The notes below the pieces were generated by a model, which was given only the letters and a program-made list of their open reading frames with translations, was not told where the DNA came from and did not search any database. A DNA stretch of 58,727 nt from the NCBI GenBank assembly GCA_902597425.1, contig CACJXT010000003.1, positions 1-58,727 on the forward strand, written 5' to 3'. Below are positions 21,129 through 29,862 of the stretch, piece after piece; position 1 is the first letter of the stretch, and every line of letters starts with the position of its first letter. The DNA comes from an uncultured Pelagibacteraceae bacterium (lineage in GTDB: Bacteria; Pseudomonadota; Alphaproteobacteria; Pelagibacterales; Pelagibacteraceae). The position numbers and the translations under genes are program-made.

Positions 21129-22568
21129 CTAAGCAGCCTTAATTTTTTTCAATAATTTTTTTTTTAAATATTTTTCAATTGAAATAGCAGCATCTCTACC
21201 ATCCTTAATAGCCCAAACTACCAATGAGGCGCCTCTTATAATATCTCCAGCTGCAAACACACCTTGTAAATTTGTTTCCATAGTATCAAAATCAGTTTTT
21301 AATGTTCCCCATTTAGTAACCCGCAAATCTTCAGATCCAAATAATTTTGGCAAATTTTCTGGATCAAAACCTAGAGCTTTTATGACCATATCTGCTTTTA
21401 AATTGAATTCAGAACCTTTTTGAATTTCTGGCTTTTTTCTTCCACTTTCATCAGGATCACCTAGTTTAATTTTATTAACAATTAAACTTTCTACTTTATT
21501 TGTGCCTAAAAATTCTTTTGGGCTTGAAAGCCAAATAAATTCAACTCCTTCTTCTTCTGCATTTGCAACTTCTCTTGCTGAACCTGGCATATTTTCCCTG
21601 TCTCTTCTATAAAGACACTTAATAGAATTTGCATTTTGTCTAACAGATGTTCTAACACAATCCATTGCTGTATCGCCTCCACCAATAACTACTACATCTT
21701 TTTTTTCACTGTTTAGTATTCCTCGATCAAATAATTCTACCTTGTCTCCTAAACCTTTCCTATTTGAAGCAGTTAAAAAATCCATTGCAGGAAAAATATT
21801 ATTTAATTTGCCTCCTGATATTTCTATTTCTCTTGGTTTATAGACTCCAGTTGCAATTAGTATTGCATCATGTTTTTCTCTTAATTGATCTAATGATGAG
21901 TCTTTACCAACTTCAAAATTTCGAACAAACTTTATTCCACTTTCTTCTAGAATTTTTGTTCTTCTTTCAACAACATATTTTTCAAGTTTAAAGTTTGGAA
22001 TTCCATAAATTAATAATCCGCCTGATCTATCGTACCTATCATATATTGTGATTTGATAACCTTGTTTTCTTAATTGTTCTGCGCAAGCCAATCCTGCAGG
22101 ACCTGCACCTATTATTCCAACATTTTGTTTTTTTTCATTTTCAAAGTGAATTGGCTTAATCCATCCTTGTTTCCAAGCATTTTCAGTAATATATTTTTCT
22201 ACAGAACCTATTGTTACTGTTCCATGGCCAGACTGTTCTATGACGCAATTTCCTTCACATAATCTATCTTGAGGACAAATTCTTCCACACACTTCTGGCA
22301 TATTATTTGTGCTTTGAGCTAATTCATAAGCTTCTTGCAACCTTCCTTCTGCAGTTAGTTTTAGCCAGTCTGGAATATTGTTACTTAATGGACAATGAAT
22401 CTGACAGAAGGGAACTCCACATTGTGAACATCTGCTTGATTGTTCCGATGCTTTTTCGTGAATATATTCCCCATAAATTTCATTGAAATCATCTCTCCTG
22501 TTTATAGCTTCTCTTTTAGGTGGGTTTTGTTGACCTATATTCGTAAATTTCAGCATTTTTTCTGACAT
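21129..22568 (-). CDS. gltD: Glutamate synthase (NADPH) small subunit
   Basis: The 479-residue protein has N-terminal 4Fe-4S ligands in CSQCGVPFCQIHCPL and CGRICPQDRLCEGNC, an FAD motif GIIGAGPAGLACAEQL, an NADPH-binding motif VVVIGGGDTAMDCVR, and a C-terminal FAD contact GVFAAGDIIRG. It oxidises NADPH and feeds electrons to the FMN and 3Fe-4S centres of GltB. It is first in its operon; the 176-base gap to the divergent uppP gene holds an inverted repeat that may be its operator. Confidence 0.97.
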   Translation of the reverse strand: MSEKMLKFTNIGQQNPPKREAINRRDDFNEIYGEYIHEKASEQSSRCSQCGVPFCQIHCPLSNNIPDWLKLTAEGRLQEAYELAQSTNNMPEVCGRICPQDRLCEGNCVIEQSGHGTVTIGSVEKYITENAWKQGWIKPIHFENEKKQNVGIIGAGPAGLACAEQLRKQGYQITIYDRYDRSGGLLIYGIPNFKLEKYVVERRTKILEESGIKFVRNFEVGKDSSLDQLREKHDAILIATGVYKPREIEISGGKLNNIFPAMDFLTASNRKGLGDKVELFDRGILNSEKKDVVVIGGGDTAMDCVRTSVRQNANSIKCLYRRDRENMPGSAREVANAEEEGVEFIWLSSPKEFLGTNKVESLIVNKIKLGDPDESGRKKPEIQKGSEFNLKADMVIKALGFDPENLPKLFGSEDLRVTKWGTLKTDFDTMETNLQGVFAAGDIIRGASLVVWAIKDGRDAAISIEKYLKKKLLKKIKAA

Positions 22569-22613
22569 AGTGATAGAAACTTACATTATATTTACACCAA
22601 ATAAACAATAACT

Positions 22614-22632
22614 AGGTCATAATTATTGACCT
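22614..22632. promoter_or_regulatory. Inverted repeat in the gltD/uppP divergent gap
   Basis: AGGTCA (22614-22619), a 7-base spacer and TGACCT (22627-22632) form a perfect inverted repeat about 46 bases upstream of the gltD start. No U-run follows on either side, so it looks more like an operator than a terminator. A TTGACA hexamer at 22665-22670 on the plus strand could serve uppP, but no good -10 is spaced from it. Which regulator binds is unknown. Confidence 0.35.
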
Positions 22633-22744
22633 TATTTCGAAATTTGTCAGTATTTTAGTACTTTTTGACATATATACATGCCTGTTATGCACTAAATTAT
22701 ATTAAGAATTAGACACAATTTTACGTTATTTATAAATAATCTCA

Positions 22745-23512
22745 ATGAACTCAGATTTTTTTGAAATTTTTTTACTTTCAATCATTCAAGGTGTCTCAGA
22801 ATTTCTACCTGTTAGCTCTGCAGCACATCTAATTTTAGCTTCAAATATTTATGAATTTAAAAACCAATCTTTACTAATAGATATTAGTCTACATTTAGGA
22901 TCTTTGTTGGCAATACTTTTTTATTTTAAAAATGATATTTTTAATTTTAATAAAAATAAAAATTTATTTTATAAAATAATAATAGGTACTATTCCACTGA
23001 TAATTATTGGATATTTTTTATATACTACAAACATAATTGATTACTTCAGAAATATTAAAGTTATCGCATGGGCGACTTTATTTTTTGGAATTTTACTTTA
23101 CATAGCGGATAAAAATAAATTTTTAAAAAAAATAGATACTGATTTTAATATAAAATCAGTTTTAGTAATTGGTTTTTTTCAAGTTTTGGCTCTAATACCT
23201 GGAGTAAGTAGAGCAGGTATTACAATAACGGCAGGAAGAATATTAGGATTCGATAGAACAGACTCAACAAAAATTTCTTTTTATTTATCAATACCTGCTC
23301 TATTAGGTGCAAGTACTTTAGGAATAAAAGATCTATTCAAAGAAAATATTGATTTTAATTTATTAGTTTTAATTGGAGTCTTTCTATCTTTTTTATTTTC
23401 ATTAATAACAATTAAAATTTTTCTTAAATTTGTAAAAAATTTTTCTTTAAATGTGTTTGTTGTTTACAGAATATTTTTAGCAATAGTTTTATTTTATATT
23501 ATATATTTTTAA
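22745..23512 (+). CDS. uppP: Undecaprenyl-diphosphatase (UppP/BacA)
   Basis: This 255-residue polytopic membrane protein carries both family motifs: SIIQGVSEFLPVSSAAHLIL (about residues 13-32) and ALIPGVSRAGITITAGRILG (about 147-166). It dephosphorylates undecaprenyl diphosphate so the lipid carrier can be reused for peptidoglycan and O-antigen. The usual SSSGHL reads SSAAHL here, a mild change with the His kept. Length is normal. It converges on the EamA gene with a 14-base overlap. Confidence 0.95.
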   Translation: MNSDFFEIFLLSIIQGVSEFLPVSSAAHLILASNIYEFKNQSLLIDISLHLGSLLAILFYFKNDIFNFNKNKNLFYKIIIGTIPLIIIGYFLYTTNIIDYFRNIKVIAWATLFFGILLYIADKNKFLKKIDTDFNIKSVLVIGFFQVLALIPGVSRAGITITAGRILGFDRTDSTKISFYLSIPALLGASTLGIKDLFKENIDFNLLVLIGVFLSFLFSLITIKIFLKFVKNFSLNVFVVYRIFLAIVLFYIIYF

Positions 23513-24398
23513 CTTTAGAGTCATATAAAGGTAAAAGCTGAGATAATAAAACTCCAAAAAGAATTAAAAAGCAGCCTATAATATTATTTAAACCTAAAAT
23601 TTGATTTAAAATTATCCATGCAGCAATAGTTGCAAAAACACCTTCTAAAGAAAATATAATTCCAGCTGGAGCTGGAGAAATATTCTTTTGTGCATAAATT
23701 TGTAATGTAAATGCAATACCTCCAGATAAAACTCCTGCATAAATTATTGAAATTGACTCATTCAATATATTTGAAATTGTTATTGTTTCAAAGAAAATTG
23801 CAAAAATAAAAGAAAAAAAAGAAACCACTAATGCTTGAAGTGCTCCAAAAAATAATGGCAAATTAAAAGATTTAGCAAAATTACCAATAAAAATTATATG
23901 CAAAGCCCAAAAAAGTGCACATAAGATTACCAGACCGTCCCCTAATCTAATTGTAGCATCTGAAAAATCACTTAATAAATAAACTCCAAAAACACAAAAT
24001 ACTACTGAAGGCCAAATACTCCAATGTATTGATTTAGAATAAATAAAAAAAAGAATGATAGGAACCATTGGAACATAAAAAATTGTAAAAAAGGCCGCAT
24101 TTGCAACATCTGTATAAAGTAAAGCAGCCTGTTGAAGATAAGTTCCTAAAAATAAGAATAAACCTATCAAAAAAAGCAGTTTAAAAAATAACTTCTTATT
24201 ATTATTTATTTCTTTAAAGATTTTTTTTTTTTCAATTAATAATGCAAATGGTATAATGGACAAAAAGCCAACAAAAAATCTTGTTGCATTAAAGGTTAGA
24301 GGGCCAATTTTATCCATGCCAGTATCTTGAGCAATAAAAGTTGTTCCCCAAATAAAAGTGCAAAAAATAGCACTAAATAAAGACATCGATTTAGACAT
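23499..24398 (-). CDS. EamA/DMT-superfamily permease
   Basis: The 299-residue protein has about ten hydrophobic segments arranged as two EamA repeats; the N-terminal one starts with AIFCTFIWGTTFIAQD and the C-terminal one includes YAQKNISPAPAGIIFSLEG. EamA proteins export or import small metabolites such as amino acids. It starts 4 bases after the aceF stop and may be co-transcribed with the pyruvate dehydrogenase genes. The substrate is not predictable. Confidence 0.85.
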   Translation of the reverse strand: MSKSMSLFSAIFCTFIWGTTFIAQDTGMDKIGPLTFNATRFFVGFLSIIPFALLIEKKKIFKEINNNKKLFFKLLFLIGLFLFLGTYLQQAALLYTDVANAAFFTIFYVPMVPIILFFIYSKSIHWSIWPSVVFCVFGVYLLSDFSDATIRLGDGLVILCALFWALHIIFIGNFAKSFNLPLFFGALQALVVSFFSFIFAIFFETITISNILNESISIIYAGVLSGGIAFTLQIYAQKNISPAPAGIIFSLEGVFATIAAWIILNQILGLNNIIGCFLILFGVLLSQLLPLYDSKVKNI

Positions 24399-24402
24399 AT
24401 TT

Positions 24403-25329
24403 TTAGACTGCTAATTTATAAGCAAAATTTTTACCAAGATTTTCTTTTAATTCATTACAAAATCTTGCTGCTTCAGCACCATCAATAATTCTATGATCGT
24501 AAGATAAAGATAAAGGCAACATTATTCTTGATTGATATTTGTCTTCATAATAAGCATTTTTTTTTGAAGATCTTCCAACTCCTAAAATTGCAACTTCTGG
24601 ATAATTAATAATTGGAGTGAAAAAGGAACCACCTATACCTCCTAGACTAGTTATTGTCATTGAACCTCCAAAAAATTCCTTTTTATCTATTTTTAAATTA
24701 CGACATTTGTCACTGATAGTTTTTAATTCGTTGCTTATAAGATTAATATTTTTATTATTTACATTTCTTAGTTTTGGAACCATTAATCCATGAGGAGTAT
24801 CAACTGCAATACCTATATGATAATATTTTTTAATTGTGATTTTTCCCTTATCAATATCCTCTATTGATGAATTAAAACTTGGAAATTTTTTTAAAGTAGA
24901 AACTAATCCCTTTACAATAAATGCAAGAGGAGTTAATTTTTTTTTTTCACCTGTAAAGGAATCTGTAAGTGTACTTCTAAACTCTTCCATTTCTGTTATA
25001 TCTGCTTCATCGTGGTGTGTTACATGTGGAATATTTTTCCATGAATTTACTAAATGTGGGATTGCAATTCTTTTTACTCGCGCAATATCTTTAATTTCTA
25101 TTTCTCCAAAATCTGAATGATTATATTCATTTTTAATTTTACTAAATGGTTGACTATCTTCTTCTGTACTTTTCGGATCTTTTATTTGGTTACTTATAAA
25201 TTTTTTTACATCTTCTTCAGTAATTCTTCCTTTTCTTTCTGTTCCCTTTATTAAACTTACATTTGCTCCTAACTCTCTAGCAAATTTTCTAACTTTTGGG
25301 GTTGTAAAGATTTTTTTATCTTCTGTCAT
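24403..25329 (-). CDS. aceF: Pyruvate dehydrogenase E2, dihydrolipoamide acetyltransferase lacking a lipoyl domain
   Basis: The 308-residue protein starts directly with a peripheral-subunit-binding domain (TTPKVRKFARELGANVSLI, about residues 9-27, through GRITEEDVKKFI), then a linker, then the acyltransferase core (about 76-308). The active-site motif is LSLSYDHRIIDGAEAARF, with the usual DHRxxDG. Normal E2 chains begin with one to three lipoyl domains; none is present here. The start lies 3 bases from the aceE stop, so no hidden upstream domain fits. The swinging arm appears to be supplied by the neighbouring E1 protein, which carries a lipoyl domain at its N-terminus. Confidence 0.9.
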   Translation of the reverse strand: MTEDKKIFTTPKVRKFARELGANVSLIKGTERKGRITEEDVKKFISNQIKDPKSTEEDSQPFSKIKNEYNHSDFGEIEIKDIARVKRIAIPHLVNSWKNIPHVTHHDEADITEMEEFRSTLTDSFTGEKKKLTPLAFIVKGLVSTLKKFPSFNSSIEDIDKGKITIKKYYHIGIAVDTPHGLMVPKLRNVNNKNINLISNELKTISDKCRNLKIDKKEFFGGSMTITSLGGIGGSFFTPIINYPEVAILGVGRSSKKNAYYEDKYQSRIMLPLSLSYDHRIIDGAEAARFCNELKENLGKNFAYKLAV

Positions 25330-25332
25330 TTT

Positions 25333-28300
25333 CTATAATTTTGTTGGTATTGGTTTTTCTGTATCAATATTATATTTTTTTATAGCATCTTTTGCATATT
25401 TTGAAGGAATTAATTGTTCTTTTGCCAAAGCACTTAAAGAGTATGCAACTAAATGTTCTTTATCTACTTCAAAAAATTTCCTTAAATTTTTTCTTGTATC
25501 GCTTCTTCCGTAGCCATCGGTACCAAAAGAATAAAAACCTTTTGAAATAAAAGGTCTTATTTGATCTGAATTCAATCTAATATAATCTGATGCAGCTATA
25601 ACTGGTCCTTCAGTTAATGATAAACATTTTTCTATATATGTTTTTTTTGGTTTACTATCAGGATGTAGTAGATTGTATCTTTCTACTTCCAATGCTTCTT
25701 TTCTTAATTCATTAAAGCTTGTTACACTCCATACGTTGCTATCTATTTGATAATCTTTTTGAAGGATTTCTGCTGCTGCAATCATTTCTCTTAAAATTGT
25801 ACCCGATCCAAGTAACTGAATTTTAGTTTTTTTATATTTATTATGTTCTTTAAACAAATACATTCCTTTTAATATTCCCTCTTCAATAGATTTATCTTTT
25901 GGCATTGCTGGATGACAATAATTTTCATTCATTGTTGTTATGTAATAAAAAATTTTTTCTCGTTTATCATACATTCTTCTCAATCCTTCTCTAAAAATAG
26001 TTGCCAATTCATAAGAAAAAGTAGGATCATACGATTTACAATTTGGAATAACAGATGACAGTATATGGCTATGTCCATCTGCATGTTGTAATCCTTCGCC
26101 TGCTAAAGTTGTTCTGCCTGCTGTCGCACCAATTAAAAAACCTCTAGTTTGGTTGTCTCCAGCTGCCCAAGCAAAATCACCTGTTCTTTGAAAACCAAAC
26201 ATTGAATAAAATAAATAAATTGGAATCATTTCTAAATCATGATTCGTATAAGAAGTTCCGGCCGCAATCCAAGACGACATTGCTCCTGCTTCTGTTATTC
26301 CTTCTTCTAATACTTGTCCTTTTATATCCTCTCTATACGAGCTTAGTTGTTCCGAATCTACGGGTTCATATTTTTGCCCTTCATGGGCATAAATACCAAT
26401 TTTTTGAAAAAATCCCTCCATTCCAAATGTTCTTGCTTCATCTGGAATAATTGGGACTAATCTAGGTGCAACATTTTTATCTCTTAATAAACTTGTAAGC
26501 ATTCTTACCAGTACCATTGTGGTTGACATTTCTTTCTTCCCTGTCGATTCTTTCATTGCTTTAAATATATCTTCCGAAGGAGTTTTAATTGATTTTGCAA
26601 AGGAAGATCTTTCAGGCAGATTTCCACCCAATTTTAATCTACGCTCTTTTAAGTATTTTATTTCAGGAGAGTTTTCTGGAGGTCTATAGTATTCAATATT
26701 TTTTACTTGTTGATCAGTTAAAGGAACATCAAATCTGTCTCTGTAATATAATAAATCTTTTTCATCTAATTTTTTTTGTTGGTGAGTAGTATTAATACTT
26801 TCTCCTGATTTACCCATACCATATCCTTTTATTGTTTTTGCTAAAATTATAGTTGGACTACCTTTATTTTGCATAGCTGCATGATATGCTGCATAAACTT
26901 TGTGTGGATCATGACCTCCTCTATTTAACTTCCAAATATCCTTATCATCCATTTGAGAAACTAAATTTAAAAGTTCTGGGTACTTGCCAAAAAATTTTTC
27001 TCTCACAAAAGCTCCTCCTTTGGCTTTAAATGCTTGGTACTCTCCATCAAATGCTTCATTCATTCGCTTAATTAATAATCCTGATTTATCTTTTGCTAAC
27101 AAAGAATCCCAATAAGAACCCCAGATAACTTTAATTACATTCCAGCCAGCACCTCTAAATATTCCTTCTAATTCTTGAATAATTTTTCCATTTCCCCTAA
27201 CAGGACCGTCTAGTCTCTGTAAATTGCAGTTAACTACAAAAATTAAGTTATCTAATTTTTCCCTAGCAGCTAAACCAATTGCTCCTAAAGACTCTGGTTC
27301 ATCTGTTTCTCCATCTCCTAAATGACACCAAATTTTTCTTCCTTCATCTTTTAACAATCCTCTATTAATTAAATACTTAGTAAATCTAGCTTGATAAATT
27401 GCCATCATTGCGCCCAGTCCCATTGAAACTACTGGAAACTGCCAAAACTTAGGCATTAACCAGGGATGAGGGTAAGAAGAAAGACCTCCAGGATTAACTT
27501 CTTGACGGAATCTATCTAGTTGTTTTGAAGTAATTCTTCCTTCAAGAAAAGCTCTAGCATACATTCCAGGAGCACAATGTCCTTGAAAATAAATTAAATC
27601 TCCACCAAATTTATTATTTTTTGCTCTCCAAAAATGATTCATACCAACATCATAAAGTGTAGCTGCTGATGCAAATGTTCCTATATGACCACCTAACTCT
27701 GGGGTTTTTTTGTTTGCTCTAACAACCATGGCTGCTGCATTCCATCTAATCAAAGCTCTTATTTTTCTTTCAAGATTTTGATCACCAGGAGATTTTGTCT
27801 CTTCATCTGGCGCTATTGTATTTATGTAGGGTGTGTTTCTTGACAAAACTAGATCTGAACCTTCTTTATAAGAATGTTCTATTAATTGTTTGATCAAAAA
27901 TTGAGCTCTACTTTTTCCATCTTTTTCAAGAACCGCAGAAAGTGATTCCATCCATTCTTTTGTTTCTATTGGATCAATATCACCACTTTGTACAACCTCA
28001 ATTTTTTCAACAATTTCTTTTTTTTTGTTTATTATTTTTGGTTTTTCATCTTCTTCTTTTAATACTAGAGTTTTTTCAGCTTCTTTAATAATTTTTTCTG
28101 TAACTGGAGGTATTTTTTCTTCAACATTTTCTTTAGACCGTTCCTCTGATTGAACTGTGTTTTGTAAAGTTATAAGCAAATCACCTTTGGAAACTTTATC
28201 TCCAATCTTAACATTTACATCTTCCACTACTCCTTCAGAAACTGAGGGAACTTCAACGCTAGATTTATCGCTTTCTAAGGTAACTATAGAATCGTTCTTT

Positions 28301-28389
28301 TTTATTGTGTCACCTTTTTTTACTAAAACTTCTATAATTTCTACTTGCTCAAAATCACCTATATCGGGAACTAATAATTTATTTTCCAT
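25333..28389 (-). CDS. aceE: Pyruvate dehydrogenase E1, homodimeric, with N-terminal lipoyl domain
   Basis: At 1018 residues it is about 130 longer than typical AceE. Residues 1-78 form a biotinyl/lipoyl domain: LLVPDIGDFEQVEIIEVLV, then LESDKSSVEVPS with Lys42 at the lipoylation site, then GDKVSKGDLLITL. A charged Lys/Glu-rich linker (79-135) leads to the E1 part, which begins DPIETKEWMESL. The thiamine-diphosphate motif GDGETDEPES...NCNLQ lies near residue 365. E1 decarboxylates pyruvate and acetylates lipoyl groups. Here the arm is probably on E1 itself. It is first in an operon with aceF and an EamA permease. Confidence 0.95.
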   Translation of the reverse strand: MENKLLVPDIGDFEQVEIIEVLVKKGDTIKKNDSIVTLESDKSSVEVPSVSEGVVEDVNVKIGDKVSKGDLLITLQNTVQSEERSKENVEEKIPPVTEKIIKEAEKTLVLKEEDEKPKIINKKKEIVEKIEVVQSGDIDPIETKEWMESLSAVLEKDGKSRAQFLIKQLIEHSYKEGSDLVLSRNTPYINTIAPDEETKSPGDQNLERKIRALIRWNAAAMVVRANKKTPELGGHIGTFASAATLYDVGMNHFWRAKNNKFGGDLIYFQGHCAPGMYARAFLEGRITSKQLDRFRQEVNPGGLSSYPHPWLMPKFWQFPVVSMGLGAMMAIYQARFTKYLINRGLLKDEGRKIWCHLGDGETDEPESLGAIGLAAREKLDNLIFVVNCNLQRLDGPVRGNGKIIQELEGIFRGAGWNVIKVIWGSYWDSLLAKDKSGLLIKRMNEAFDGEYQAFKAKGGAFVREKFFGKYPELLNLVSQMDDKDIWKLNRGGHDPHKVYAAYHAAMQNKGSPTIILAKTIKGYGMGKSGESINTTHQQKKLDEKDLLYYRDRFDVPLTDQQVKNIEYYRPPENSPEIKYLKERRLKLGGNLPERSSFAKSIKTPSEDIFKAMKESTGKKEMSTTMVLVRMLTSLLRDKNVAPRLVPIIPDEARTFGMEGFFQKIGIYAHEGQKYEPVDSEQLSSYREDIKGQVLEEGITEAGAMSSWIAAGTSYTNHDLEMIPIYLFYSMFGFQRTGDFAWAAGDNQTRGFLIGATAGRTTLAGEGLQHADGHSHILSSVIPNCKSYDPTFSYELATIFREGLRRMYDKREKIFYYITTMNENYCHPAMPKDKSIEEGILKGMYLFKEHNKYKKTKIQLLGSGTILREMIAAAEILQKDYQIDSNVWSVTSFNELRKEALEVERYNLLHPDSKPKKTYIEKCLSLTEGPVIAASDYIRLNSDQIRPFISKGFYSFGTDGYGRSDTRKNLRKFFEVDKEHLVAYSLSALAKEQLIPSKYAKDAIKKYNIDTEKPIPTKL

Positions 28390-28492
28390 TAAACAACTTT
28401 GATTTTAGTCACTTATTAGTAAATTCATAGAGATATTATTTTGGACATATTTATATCTTTTTTTGGTCATTCTTAAATGGGTAAATTGTAAC

Positions 28493-28609
28493 ATGTTAAT
28501 AAAACTTATTAAAAAAATTAAATCATTTAACAACAACCAAAATTTAGATGGTAGATTTTGGATACAAAGATTGTTGTTAAGAAAAAATTTAAATTCATTA
28601 AAATATTAA
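28493..28609 (+). CDS. Candidate 38-residue small protein, function unknown
   Basis: ATG at 28493 opens a 38-codon frame ending in TAA at 28607-28609. The product is basic and starts MLIKLIKKIKSFNNN, with FWIQRLLLRKN near the C-terminus; the first half could form an amphipathic helix. Its stop is interlocked with the convergent thiolase stop (TTAA), a compact junction also seen between plsC and dnaN. There is no clear Shine-Dalgarno sequence. It fills the aceE/thiolase gap, which otherwise shows nothing. It could be a chance frame in AT-rich DNA. Confidence 0.35.
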   Translation: MLIKLIKKIKSFNNNQNLDGRFWIQRLLLRKNLNSLKY

Positions 28610-29715
28610 TCTCTTTCTATACACATTGCAATTCCCATTCCACCACCTATACATAAAGTGGCTAAACCTTTTTTTGAATTTCTTCTAACCATTTCATGAA
28701 TTAATGTAACTACAATTCTAGCACCTGAAGCTCCAATTGGATGTCCTAAAGCTATAGCTCCACCATTAACATTAACTTTTTCAACTGGAATATTTAATTC
28801 CTTAATTACAGCTATATTCTGTGCTGCAAATGCTTCGTTAGACTCAACTAAATCTAAATCATTTATAACCCATCTAGCTTTTTCTAAAGCCTTTTTTGAT
28901 GCAGGAATTGGTCCCGATCCCATAAAAGCAGGATCTACTCCGCATGTTGCCCATGATACTATTTTGGCAAGAGGAACTAATCCTCTTTTTTCAGATTCTT
29001 CTCTGGTCATTAATAACACAGCGGCTGAACCATCATTAATACCAGATGAATTACCTGCAGTTACAGTTCCATTTTTTTTAAATGATGGTTTAAGTTTTGA
29101 TAAACTTTCAATTGTGATTCCTTTTCTTGGGTGCTCATCTTCTGAAGATTTATCAATTATTTCTTCCATAAATTTTTTATTTTTTATTGCTTCTTGCGCT
29201 TTTGATTGAGAAGAAGCTGAAAAAATATCTTGTTCTTCTCTTGAAATTTCCCATTTTTCAGCAACATTTTCTGCTGTAATTCCCATGTGATAATTGTTGT
29301 ACGCATCAATTAGACCATCTTTTAACATCATTTCTTCTTTTGAGTTAGTCATGCTTTCTTGACCTCCGGCAATAATTATTTTTGCATCACCTAGTAAAAT
29401 TGATTGATATCCAGCTACAACAGATCTTAAACCTGAACCACATACTTGATTTATTACGTACCCAGTTTTTTCTTTAGGTATTCCAGCTCTAATTGCTGCT
29501 TGTCGTGCTGGATTTTGACCAGTGTCCCCAGTAAGAACCTGTCCCATTATAACTTCGTCAATAAATTTTGCTTCAACTTTTGACTTACTCAAAATATTTT
29601 TTATAACAGCTTCACCTAAATCGTGAGCTTGGAATTTATGCCAAATACCCTTGTACTTTCCTATAGCTGTACGTAGCGCTGATACAAAAACTATATCTTT
29701 AGATTTTTTTGTCAT
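28606..29715 (-). CDS. phaA: Acetyl-CoA acetyltransferase (thiolase), compact form
   Basis: This 369-residue enzyme shows all thiolase catalytic motifs: NQVCGSGLRSV (acylated Cys, about residue 90), NGGAIALGHPIGASGAR (His) and LCIGGGMGIAMC (second Cys). It condenses or cleaves acetyl-CoA and acetoacetyl-CoA. It is shorter than the usual 390 or so because of two compact loops: the segment between GGQESM and LKDGLIDAYNNYHMG lacks roughly 16 residues, and the stretch before SLSKLKPSF lacks about 10. It faces tRNA-Arg across a short divergent gap. The symbol follows sequence type; a biosynthetic or degradative role is not settled. Confidence 0.9.
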   Translation of the reverse strand: MTKKSKDIVFVSALRTAIGKYKGIWHKFQAHDLGEAVIKNILSKSKVEAKFIDEVIMGQVLTGDTGQNPARQAAIRAGIPKEKTGYVINQVCGSGLRSVVAGYQSILLGDAKIIIAGGQESMTNSKEEMMLKDGLIDAYNNYHMGITAENVAEKWEISREEQDIFSASSQSKAQEAIKNKKFMEEIIDKSSEDEHPRKGITIESLSKLKPSFKKNGTVTAGNSSGINDGSAAVLLMTREESEKRGLVPLAKIVSWATCGVDPAFMGSGPIPASKKALEKARWVINDLDLVESNEAFAAQNIAVIKELNIPVEKVNVNGGAIALGHPIGASGARIVVTLIHEMVRRNSKKGLATLCIGGGMGIAMCIERD

Positions 29716-29744
29716 ACAAATACAATAGTTGCTAAATTAGAAAA

Positions 29745-29773
29745 TTACATTAAAAAATGTAATGTGCTATAAT
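29745..29773 (+). promoter_or_regulatory. Promoter of tRNA-Arg
   Basis: TTACAT (29745-29750) and TATAAT (29768-29773), 17 bases apart and with a TG two bases ahead of the -10, lie 12 bases before the tRNA. An eight-base perfect inverted repeat, ATTACATT-AAAA-AATGTAAT (29744-29763), covers the -35 and part of the spacer. Confidence 0.6.
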
Positions 29774-29785
29774 AATAACAGTGTT

Positions 29786-29862
29786 GCGCCTGTAGCTCAA
29801 TTGGATAGAGCGCTTGGCTACGGACCAGGAGGTTCTGGGTTCAACTCCTAGCAGGCGCGCCA
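29786..29862 (+). tRNA. tRNA-Arg(ACG)
   Basis: The sequence begins GCGCCUGUAGCUCAAUUGG and ends CAGGCGC with discriminator G and encoded CCA. The anticodon stem is CUUGG/CCAGG around loop CUACGGA, so the anticodon is ACG (wobble A presumably deaminated to inosine, decoding CGN). All four stems close; length 77. Its last 22 bases overlap, on the other strand, the 3' end of the neighbouring glycosyltransferase gene. Confidence 0.97.
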
